Below are positions 54,969 through 64,000 of a stretch of 64,000 nucleotides of DNA, piece by piece. The notes beneath the pieces were generated by a model. That model had not been told where the DNA came from. It made no database searches and was given only the letters and a program-made list of their open reading frames with translations. Position numbers and translations under genes: made by a program. Source of the DNA: an uncultured Myxococcaceae bacterium (GTDB lineage: Bacteria > Myxococcota_A > Polyangia > Polyangiales > Ga0077539). Where the stretch lies: contig CAMFHP010000017.1 of the NCBI GenBank assembly GCA_945952225.1, forward strand, positions 31,972-95,971, given 5' to 3'. Numbering within the stretch: the first letter of the stretch is position 1; every line of letters begins with the position of its first letter.

Positions 54969-55190
54969 CGCACCGACGGTGTGTCGTCGGAGCCTTGACG
55001 CACGCACGAGCTCACCGGGCTGCGACGACTGCGAAGATCACGCGCGAAAAGCGCTTGTTTCGAGGCACTTCAGCGATGGCACGCGCCGCGCAATTACGGG
55101 GCGCAACGTGACCAACGCGGGGTCTCCATGGCGGAGACGATGAGGGTCCCATCCGCGCGTCACATCCACGCTCACGACGAGGAACGCTCC

Positions 55191-56147
55191 ATGACGTCTG
55201 CCAACGCCGCCTCCACCACGAACGTCGCCACGCGCGCACCGCGCCCGCACCTCTACGTCGCCTCGGCCGAGAAGACCGATGACGACTCGGTGCTCGGGCA
55301 GTTCATCCCGATCCACTACCACTACCAGATGCTCAACCAGGAGGCGCGCGTCGGCGGCTTCGAGGCGGCCATCGCAGAGGTCGTCAAGCCGGGCATGAAG
55401 GTGCTCGAACTCGGCGGCGGCTCCGGTGTGCTCTCGTTCTTCGCCGCCCGTGCGGGCGCCTCGAAGGTCTACTGCGTCGAGCGCATTCCCCACGTGGCGC
55501 GCGCCGCGCAGGGCTTCCTCGCGCAGAACGGCGTGGGCGACCGCGTCGAGGTGATCACCGCCGACGCGACGGACTACCTCCCGCCCGAGCGCGTCGACGT
55601 GGTGATCTGCGAGATGGTCCACTCGGCGATGCTCCGCGAGAAGCAGCTCACGGTGATCGCCAACTTCAAGAAGCGCTACCGCGAGCGCTTCGGGGCCAAC
55701 GTGGCGATGCCGCGCTTCCTCCCCGAGGCCGTCGTGCTCGCGATGCAGCCCGTTCAGGCCAACTACGAGTTCCACGGCTACAACGCCGCGGTGCCGATGT
55801 TCCTCGACGGCACGGGCAACGGCGGTCGCATCGGCCGCATGTCGTTCCCCGCGATCTACTCGATGTTCGAGTACAACGATGACTTCACGAGCCACTTCGA
55901 GATCGACCACGAGGCCGTGATGGAGACCGCCGGCACGCTCAACGGCCTGCGCTTCATCACCAAGAACCTCCTCGCGATCCTCGAGCACGAGGGCCGCTCC
56001 ATCGACTGGGACATGAACGATCTCATCATCCCCATCACGAACCCGCTCCAGGTGAACGCGGGCGACGTGGTGCGCATCCGGTTCCGCTACGACGCGGGCG
56101 ACTCGGTGCTCGCCCTCGCCGAGTCGGTCAACCGCGAAGACGTCTGA
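55191..56147 (+). CDS. Protein arginine methyltransferase (PRMT)-like enzyme
   Basis: A 318-residue class I methyltransferase whose layout follows PRMTs. An N-terminal YHYQML-type helix (about 41-48) precedes SAM motif I VLELGGGSGVLSFFAARAGA (71-90) and the acidic post-I Glu97 (YCVER). The double-Glu loop is the key evidence: Glu141 and Glu150 in ICEMVHSAMLRE have the same nine-residue spacing as in PRMT1. A C-terminal beta-barrel-like part follows. The eukaryotic THW loop is not visible. PRMT homologues are uncommon in bacteria. AGGA about nine nt upstream supports the ATG at 55191. Substrates are unknown. It ends 166 nt before the convergent aconitase gene. Confidence 0.83.
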   Translation: MTSANAASTTNVATRAPRPHLYVASAEKTDDDSVLGQFIPIHYHYQMLNQEARVGGFEAAIAEVVKPGMKVLELGGGSGVLSFFAARAGASKVYCVERIPHVARAAQGFLAQNGVGDRVEVITADATDYLPPERVDVVICEMVHSAMLREKQLTVIANFKKRYRERFGANVAMPRFLPEAVVLAMQPVQANYEFHGYNAAVPMFLDGTGNGGRIGRMSFPAIYSMFEYNDDFTSHFEIDHEAVMETAGTLNGLRFITKNLLAILEHEGRSIDWDMNDLIIPITNPLQVNAGDVVRIRFRYDAGDSVLALAESVNREDV

Positions 56148-56198
56148 CGAAGCGCCACACGCGTACCTCCCCTCATCGCGCCGTGGCGGTGCTTCTGC

Positions 56199-56296
56199 CG
56201 CCGCACCGCGCCGACGTGACACCCCCGAGACTTCGCTGTGGAGGCGGAAGCCCGGAGGGTGCCACGTCGGTGCGGCGCACCCTATTTTTCAGGGTG
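56199..56296. terminator. Bidirectional terminator region between the PRMT-like gene and aconitase
   Basis: An imperfect inverted repeat (56199-56224 with 56257-56277, sharing the cgacgtg block) is followed by a small hairpin, accct-atttttc-agggt (about 56279-56295), whose loop contains five Ts. It sits between convergent genes, with the T-run oriented for plus-strand transcripts. Confidence 0.5.
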
Positions 56297-56313
56297 ATTC
56301 GCGCGCGAGAAGC

Positions 56314-59037
<2,724 letters not shown>

Positions 59038-59095
59038 GGTGACCGGCACACGTAACGCCCTGCGCGCAGGCGTCAACGCAGCGTCGCGGGAATCG

Positions 59096-60145
59096 TCAGG
59101 GCGCCGTGGTGAACGCCCACACGCGGTACCAGGGCGCGCCGTTGAGCGTGCCGCGGATCTCGACGGTGTACCGGGTGTTGTTCGCGAGGCGACGGTCGCC
59201 GTAGAGGAACACGAAGCGCGCGTTGCTGTTGTTCGCGTCGGCGCGCGAGTCGGCCACGACGCCGTCGGCCACGCGGGCCGCGCGGAAGGTCGAGTGATCG
59301 ACGGGGTTGCACTCGCCGTCGAGGAGCCGGTGCGTCTCGATGGTGAAGTTCGTCGACGGGAACATCAGCGAGATGACCTGTCCGCTCGGCCACGCGCCCG
59401 TCGCCGGCGTCGGCGGCGTGGGGCCTTCGAGGTTGCCCTGAAACGCCGTGGGAACGTTCGTGGTGCCCGGCGGCGGAAACACCGACACGTCGGCGAGCGC
59501 AGGCGCGTTCATGCCCGCGCTGCGACCGAACTCCATGGTGTTGTGAAAGCGCCGCGGATCGCCGGGACGACCGGGCGCCGCCGCGAAGCCCGCCTCGGTG
59601 TACGTCGGGTCTTGAAAGGGCGTGCGGTGGTAGACGGTCCAGATCCATCCGTCGATGGCGCGCTCGGGCGTCGACTCCCAGTTGATCACCTCGCCCGCGG
59701 CCGCCGCGCGATAGCCCGCCGCGCCGATGCGATCGAAGGGCGTGCGACCCGTGTAGCCCATGCACGACCCGGCGTTCTCGTAGTGCGCGCCGGGCCAGCA
59801 CGACGAGGGATTGGTCGCCATGAAGGTTGAGTGCGCCATTGCGGCGGTCTCGAGCTGCGCGTTCGCGTGGATGGGTTCGAGCCCCGCCGCCGTGCGCCAG
59901 TAGTTCGTGCGGATCAGGGCCGCGCGCTGACGCTCGTCGCTCGTGTCCGTGGGGGTGCCCGACTCGGCGCGCGAGAAGTCGGGCGGACCCTCGTCGGCGC
60001 AGCCACACACGTTGCCGCCAGGCGGGCACTCGGGCGGTCCGCGGCGCACGTCGGCACCGGCATCGGCGGCGGGGGTCTGCGTGTCATCACCGCATCCCGC
60101 GAGGGCGAGCGCAGCGACGGAGAGGGCAAGCAGTCGGGGCTTCAC
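59096..60145 (-). CDS. CAP/SCP-domain lipoprotein
   Basis: A 349-residue lipoprotein with a signal peptide ending in LALAGC (Cys18), then an Asp/Ala-rich linker and a short Cys cluster ([11 protein letters not shown]). The CAP domain starts near 75: [34 protein letters not shown], followed by [21 protein letters not shown] and [12 protein letters not shown] proteins in bacteria are secreted and of varied or unknown function. The last about 110 residues form an Ig-like beta domain ([18 protein letters not shown] ... [23 protein letters not shown]). The GTG at 60145 lies eight nt after TAGAGT and begins a normal signal peptide. Confidence 0.86.
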   Translation of the reverse strand: MKPRLLALSVAALALAGCGDDTQTPAADAGADVRRGPPECPPGGNVCGCADEGPPDFSRAESGTPTDTSDERQRAALIRTNYWRTAAGLEPIHANAQLETAAMAHSTFMATNPSSCWPGAHYENAGSCMGYTGRTPFDRIGAAGYRAAAAGEVINWESTPERAIDGWIWTVYHRTPFQDPTYTEAGFAAAPGRPGDPRRFHNTMEFGRSAGMNAPALADVSVFPPPGTTNVPTAFQGNLEGPTPPTPATGAWPSGQVISLMFPSTNFTIETHRLLDGECNPVDHSTFRAARVADGVVADSRADANNSNARFVFLYGDRRLANNTRYTVEIRGTLNGAPWYRVWAFTTAP

Positions 60146-60153
60146 GGCGCGGG

Positions 60154-60159
60154 ACTCTA
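60154..60159 (-). promoter_or_regulatory. Putative -10 element of the CAP lipoprotein gene
   Basis: TAGAGT on the minus strand (60159-60154) ends eight nt before the GTG start. No ribosome-binding site lies between them. Confidence 0.33.
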
Positions 60160-60197
60160 TGCGAGTTGCGCGCGTGGCAGAAGCCGCGGCCTCGGCG

Positions 60198-61328
60198 TCA
60201 CGCGGGGATCTTGTACGAGAGCAGTCGGCACTCGATCGCACCGTTGAACAGCGTGTGTTCACGCGCGGGTCGCCACGGGAGCGACTTCTCCAACAGGGGA
60301 TTGCCCGAGAGCAGCGCCACGTCCCAGCCGCGCATGCGCGTGAGCGTCTCGGCGAACTGACGGAAGAAGCCCGCGAGCTGCAGGGGCTTCGCCGCGAGGC
60401 GGTCGCCGTAGGGCGGATCGCTCACGACGTAGCCCGGACCCACCGCGTCGGGCAGCTCGCGCACGTCGCACACGCGGATCTCGATGCCCCTGTCGACGCC
60501 CGCGCGAAACGCGTTGCGCTTCGTCGTCTCGATGGCCGCCGCGTCGCGGTCCGTGGCCGTGATGGGCTGCTCGGGCTTCGGGAGCTCCTGCGCGCGGGCC
60601 TCGTCGACGAGCGCGCGCCATCGGGCCGCGACGTCGGGCGTGTAGGCCGGGAGGCGTTCGAAGCCGAAGCGACGGCGCGCGCCGGGCGCCACGCGGCAGG
60701 CCATCATCGCGGCCTCGATGGCGAGCGTGCCCGAGCCGCAGAGCGGGTCGAGGAGGGGCACCGAAGGGGTCCATCCCGAGAGGCGCAGCACGGCGGCGGC
60801 GAGGGTCTCTTTGAGCGTCGCTTCGGTCACCTCGACGCGGTATCCGCGGCGGTGCAGGGGCTCGCCCGAGAGGTCGAGGTACACCGTGGCCACGTCGCGC
60901 GCGATGCGCACGGTCACGCTCACGTCGGGGTCGTCGAGGTTCACGTCGGGGCGCGCGCCCGCGCGGTCGCGGATCGCATCGACGATGGCGTCCTTGGTCT
61001 TCAGCGCGATGAAGTGCGAGTGCGTGAGCGCCGAGTTGGTGCAGGTCGCGCGCACCGCGAGGGTGTGCCGCGGCGTGATGTGCTCGTGCCACGGGATCAT
61101 GCGCACGCCCGCGTAGAGGTCGTCGGCGTCGTGGGCCGCGAAGGTGCCGAGCTCGACGAGCACGCGCATCGCGAGGTGCGAGCGCAGGCACGCGCGCATC
61201 GCGTCGTCGAGGGTGCCTTCGAAGTGCACGCCGCCGCGGTCGGCCTTCACGCGCGGGAGTCGGATCGTGCGCAGCTCGTCGCGGAGTGCGCCCTCGGTGC
61301 CGCGCGCGGCGCTCGCAAAGAACTTCAT
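60198..61328 (-). CDS. THUMP-domain class I RNA methyltransferase (RlmL/YcbY N-terminal-half type)
   Basis: A 376-residue SAM-dependent methyltransferase resembling the RlmL half of RlmKL, which makes m2G2445 in 23S rRNA. Order: an N-terminal FASAARGTEGALRDELR block, a THUMP domain (about 45-155), then HRRGYRVEVTEATLKETLAAAVLRL, motif I LLDPLCGSGTLAIEAA (about 192-207) and the catalytic SDPPYGDRL near 313. The protein ends about where the RlmK half would begin, so it is a stand-alone RlmL-type enzyme; a tRNA target cannot be excluded. The ATG at 61328 starts the conserved fold. Confidence 0.9.
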   Translation of the reverse strand: MKFFASAARGTEGALRDELRTIRLPRVKADRGGVHFEGTLDDAMRACLRSHLAMRVLVELGTFAAHDADDLYAGVRMIPWHEHITPRHTLAVRATCTNSALTHSHFIALKTKDAIVDAIRDRAGARPDVNLDDPDVSVTVRIARDVATVYLDLSGEPLHRRGYRVEVTEATLKETLAAAVLRLSGWTPSVPLLDPLCGSGTLAIEAAMMACRVAPGARRRFGFERLPAYTPDVAARWRALVDEARAQELPKPEQPITATDRDAAAIETTKRNAFRAGVDRGIEIRVCDVRELPDAVGPGYVVSDPPYGDRLAAKPLQLAGFFRQFAETLTRMRGWDVALLSGNPLLEKSLPWRPAREHTLFNGAIECRLLSYKIPA

Positions 61329-61410
61329 GGGCCGCGGACGGTGCGGCCGTCGGGGGCCTCGCGTCAACGTCCCTTCGCCGCGGAGGTTCCGTCTCGCGCG
61401 CGACTTCGTC

Positions 61411-61416
61411 TATCGT
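61411..61416 (+). promoter_or_regulatory. Putative -10 element of the MYXO-CTERM protein gene
   Basis: TATCGT ends six nt before a GTG and nine nt before the in-frame ATG at 61426. It fits the short-leader pattern seen elsewhere in the window. Confidence 0.35.
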
Positions 61417-61425
61417 CGCGCCGTG

Positions 61426-62805
61426 ATGCGACGCGCGCTCCGGGTGGGACTCTTCACGGCCATGCTCGCGCCCTCGGCGGCCCTCGCGCAGACGGGCTCC
61501 GGGTGCGATCCCGACGCGGCGGGGTGTGCGCGCGCGCCCATCGCGTTTCGCTTCCGCGAAGGGCTCCCGACGGAGTTCGACTTCGACACCAACTGGGTGC
61601 CGCCGGGCTCTCCCGTGCAGGTGCGCGTGCGCGCGGCCCTCGCGGGACACACCTCCGTGGATCAGGCCGGCGAGCTCGTCGCGAGCTGGCCCGCGCCGAT
61701 GCGCCTCCAGGCCGTGGGCAACGCGAACGGCGGCGCGCTGGAGGTCGACTACGGCGTGCAGTTCAGCGCGCGCATCCGCCTCGCGCTGGAGGTCGAAGGG
61801 CGCAGCATCGGGTGGGAGGGCGCGATTCCGTACGTGCCCATGATCGACTTTCGCGCGACCGGTCGCACGGCCTTCGATCCGTGGGCGTGGGAGGGCGTGA
61901 GCGCCATGGGACGCACCGCGCGGGTGCGCGTCGCCGACGTGCCCATCACCGACGCGATCGTGCGCATTCCCGGCATCTCGGGCGGGTTCAGCTTCGAAGC
62001 CTCGGGCGACGTGTCGGCCACGTACCGCTCGACGCGCATGACCTTCGGGCTCGCGGCCGATCCCATCACCGCGATGAGCCTCCGCACGCAGGGCGCGTTC
62101 ACGGCGGGCACCTTCGTCGAGTACGCCCCGCGCCTCGAAGGTGACCTCGCGTACCGCGGCGCGCTGCACGTCTATCCGCAGCTCTACGTGAGCCTCGCGG
62201 GCCGTCGGTGGATGCTCGACCTCGCGGACATCCCCATCGCGTTCGGGCCGTTTCCGCGCGCGGTGACCTTCGATCCGTCGACGGCGCGCCTCGGCCTGCC
62301 CGACCTCCGCGCGACCAGCGACGTGGTGGATTTCGGCGACATCGACGTGGGCCGTGAGACCTCGCAGACCGTGGAGATCCGCAACGACGGCGAGCTCGAC
62401 GGACGCATCCTCGGCGCCGACACCGAGGCGCCCTTCGCGGTCGACGCCTCGCCGCGCACCGTGCCCGTCCGCGCCCGCACGAGCGTGGTGGTGCGCTTCG
62501 CGCCGGTGCGTCCGGGACCGATCAGCGGCGAGCTCGTGGTGCGCACGAGCGACCCCGATACGCCGCGCATCCGCGTGCGTCTGCGGGCCAACGGCGTCGC
62601 GATGGAACCTCCGCCCGTCGAGGACGCGGGCACCGATGCGTCGACGGACGCGGGCGCGCCCTCGGCCTCGCAAGATGGCGGCTGCGGCTGTGCGGTGCCC
62701 GGTGCGGGCACGCGCGGGGGCGTGTCGGGTCTGTGGATCGTGGGCATCGCCGCGGTGGCGCGGCGGCGGCGTCAGGGCGTGACGACTTCGAAGCGGAGCT
62801 TGTAG
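61426..62805 (+). CDS. Secreted ASH/choice-of-anchor-like protein with MYXO-CTERM-like sorting tail
   Basis: A 459-residue protein with a signal peptide (about 1-22). The first part (about 25-270) is a beta-rich domain I do not recognise. Residues about 290-390 form an ASH/HYDIN-type Ig fold (LRATSDVVDFGDIDVGRETSQTVEIRNDGE ... VRFAPVRPGPISGELVVRTSDPDTPRIRVRLRANGV). An Asp/Ala-rich linker leads to a tripartite C-terminus: Cys-containing GGCGCAVPG, a short hydrophobic stretch (SGLWIVGIAAVA) and RRRR, which matches MYXO-CTERM sorting signals. That tail implies processing and surface attachment. The last 34 nt overlap the convergent lipoprotein gene. GTG at 61423 is an alternative start. Confidence 0.82.
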   Translation: MRRALRVGLFTAMLAPSAALAQTGSGCDPDAAGCARAPIAFRFREGLPTEFDFDTNWVPPGSPVQVRVRAALAGHTSVDQAGELVASWPAPMRLQAVGNANGGALEVDYGVQFSARIRLALEVEGRSIGWEGAIPYVPMIDFRATGRTAFDPWAWEGVSAMGRTARVRVADVPITDAIVRIPGISGGFSFEASGDVSATYRSTRMTFGLAADPITAMSLRTQGAFTAGTFVEYAPRLEGDLAYRGALHVYPQLYVSLAGRRWMLDLADIPIAFGPFPRAVTFDPSTARLGLPDLRATSDVVDFGDIDVGRETSQTVEIRNDGELDGRILGADTEAPFAVDASPRTVPVRARTSVVVRFAPVRPGPISGELVVRTSDPDTPRIRVRLRANGVAMEPPPVEDAGTDASTDAGAPSASQDGGCGCAVPGAGTRGGVSGLWIVGIAAVARRRRQGVTTSKRSL

Positions 62806-63806
62806 TCGACGGCGGTGTCGAGCTCCGCCGCGGTGGTCACGCGCACGTGGTAGGTGCCCGCGGTCGAGAGGCTCTGCGCGAAGGCCTCGGAGGCCGTGAT
62901 CGCAGGGCAGCGGTTGGTGCCCGTGACGGGGCCCATCCCGCCGGTCGTGCGCCCGTCGGGGAGGATCCAGCTCATGCGGAACGAGGGCGTTCCCTCGGGG
63001 CAGGGCTGGCCGTTGACGTCGAGCATGGTGGCGCGCACCGAGGCGCCTGCGGGCACGGTCACGCCGAACATGTCGAAGTCGCAGCGACCGCCGAGGCGCC
63101 CCTGCACGGTGACGGCGCCCGTCGACGCCATGATCATGTTGGGGTCGGAGAAATCGTCGTTGGGCTCGACCTCGGCCATCCCGTCGCGGAGCTCGACGCG
63201 GCAGTGCTCGTCGCACCCGTCGCCCGCCGTGCGGTTGCGGTCGTCGCACGACTCGCCGTGCTCGCGCACGCCGTCGCCGCAGGTCGCGCGGAGCACGGTG
63301 ATCTCGTAGCGCCCGCCCCCCGCCTGCGCGCTGTCGACGCCGATGAAGTAGTCGCGCGTCTCGCGGGCGCGAATGGAGACGTGCTCGTCGCGCCCCACGC
63401 CGCACTCGTCGAGGCCCGCGGTGCACGCGCGCTCGTCGCAGGTCGGGAGGATGTAGATCGCGGGGTTCTGCGTGCGGTCGAGGGTGCGCACGTGAAAGTG
63501 CCAGAGCTCCCCTTCGGTCATGCGCACGCGGAAGAACCCGTCGTTGCCGGGCAGCGTGCGTCCGGTGCAGCTCGCGAGGTCGCTGAGGTCGTTGGCGAGG
63601 CCGCTCGTGTCGAAGCTGTACTCGCCCGACGAGCGCGTGATCTCGGGCACCGCGCCCGAGCAGCGTTCCGCGAGGGTGATGGGGCGCACGGAGGCGTCGG
63701 CGACGTCGGCGCCCGCGTCTTCGCGCGCGAGGTAGAGCGACTCGTCGAACACGTTGCAGCCCGTGGTCACGAGCAGCGCGAGGAGGCCGAGGGAGCGGGT
63801 CGTCAT
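62772..63806 (-). CDS. DUF4215-type Cys-rich lipoprotein
   Basis: A 344-residue lipoprotein (lipobox VTTGC, Cys17). A DUF4215-like motif lies near the middle: TCGDGVREHGESCDDRNRTAGDGCDEHC, a disulphide-rich repeat widespread in myxobacterial surface proteins. The flanking regions (FFRVRMTEGELWHFHVRTLD ... and CDFDMFGVTVPAGASVRATMLDVNGQPC ...) resemble bacterial pre-peptidase C-terminal (PPC) beta domains. The start codon shares one base with the upstream stop (TGATG), so it is translationally coupled to the preceding gene. Function unknown; probably exposed on the cell surface. Confidence 0.83.
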   Translation of the reverse strand: MTTRSLGLLALLVTTGCNVFDESLYLAREDAGADVADASVRPITLAERCSGAVPEITRSSGEYSFDTSGLANDLSDLASCTGRTLPGNDGFFRVRMTEGELWHFHVRTLDRTQNPAIYILPTCDERACTAGLDECGVGRDEHVSIRARETRDYFIGVDSAQAGGGRYEITVLRATCGDGVREHGESCDDRNRTAGDGCDEHCRVELRDGMAEVEPNDDFSDPNMIMASTGAVTVQGRLGGRCDFDMFGVTVPAGASVRATMLDVNGQPCPEGTPSFRMSWILPDGRTTGGMGPVTGTNRCPAITASEAFAQSLSTAGTYHVRVTTAAELDTAVDYKLRFEVVTP

Positions 63807-64000
63807 CAGTGTCGCAGGTAGGGGTTGGCTTCGAGCGCGGGCCCCGAGGGCGCCGCAGGTTCGGGGGCGTTGGGGGCCGTGACGGCAGCGCCCGCATCGC
63901 CGCGTCGGCGGCGTCCCGTGGGCGTGTGGGCGGCGAGCGTGTCACCGACCGCGGCGGGTGCGGCGACGGAGGCATCGGCCGCGGGCGCGGGGATCACGGG
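63806..64000 (-). CDS. C-terminal fragment of an unidentified protein (5' end outside window)
   Basis: Only the last 64 codons are visible. They are Ala/Pro-rich and low in complexity, with an Arg-rich patch (TGRRRRG), ending ALEANPYLRH. The fragment resembles disordered tails of Polyangiales kinases and TonB-like proteins, but no domain is present to identify it. It is coupled to the next lipoprotein gene by a one-base overlap. Confidence 0.55.
   Translation of the reverse strand, partial: PVIPAPAADASVAAPAAVGDTLAAHTPTGRRRRGDAGAAVTAPNAPEPAAPSGPALEANPYLRH

Noticed and set aside
60198..61328. Truncated RlmKL pseudogene
   Set aside because: The THUMP and catalytic motifs are intact, and stand-alone RlmL-type enzymes are widespread.

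Overview
The window looks like chromosomal DNA of a myxobacterium, most plausibly of the order Polyangiales. Support comes from very high GC content and dense gene packing, several Ser/Thr protein kinases of eukaryotic type, proteins with AgmX/PglI-type C-terminal domains, a MYXO-CTERM-like sorting tail, many Cys-rich lipoproteins with Asp/Ala/Ser-rich linkers, and WD40, RCC1 and TPR proteins. I see no prophage, insertion sequence, CRISPR array or rRNA operon. Assignments come from reading motifs and family resemblance only; no database search was possible.

Layout. 1-3.1 kb (minus): partial pdxJ translationally close to an acyl-CoA dehydrogenase, an AgmX-type lipoprotein and a nitrilase-superfamily hydrolase. 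3.2-6.5 kb (plus): MacAB-type efflux operon. 6.6-9.1 kb: a membrane-anchored 16-repeat WD40 protein. 9.1-10.7 kb: a secreted protein divergent from a cation diffusion facilitator. 10.7-15.4 kb (minus): a flippase-like membrane protein, a WbpA-type nucleotide-sugar dehydrogenase, a CpsB-type phosphatase and a CCA-adding enzyme. 15.5-23.5 kb: a signalling region with an AAA/TPR ATPase divergent from a Ser/Thr kinase, followed by a single-pass membrane protein and a degenerate kinase fused to an AgmX-type domain. 23.5-26.1 kb: serC divergent from hisZ, then tRNA-Leu(UAG). 26.2-28.4 kb: an Hpt protein overlapping a zinc-ribbon/kinase/REC/TerB fusion. 28.4-37 kb: mostly cell-surface proteins, including a nucleotidase-lipoprotein-beta-barrel operon. 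36.7-37.3 kb: a gene-free island of three different repeats. 37.3-42 kb: a giant metzincin. 42-48 kb: an NAD-dependent epimerase and then an RNA-processing neighbourhood (RNase Z-like enzyme, FolK-archease fusion, RtcB ligase, HEAT/THUMP-like methyltransferase). 48-64 kb: FecR-like protein, EttA, metallophosphoesterase, CvfB-like protein, CDP-alcohol phosphatidyltransferase, PRMT-like methyltransferase, aconitase, CAP lipoprotein, RlmL-like methyltransferase, a MYXO-CTERM protein and lipoproteins.

The strongest candidates for something undescribed are the FolK-archease fusion next to RtcB with RNase Z-like and HEAT-methyltransferase neighbours, and the Hpt plus kinase-REC-TerB pair, which would join His-Asp phosphorelay to Ser/Thr phosphorylation. 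A window-wide pattern is also notable: about ten genes have a -10-like hexamer only 7-11 nt before the start codon and no Shine-Dalgarno sequence, which suggests leaderless transcripts.
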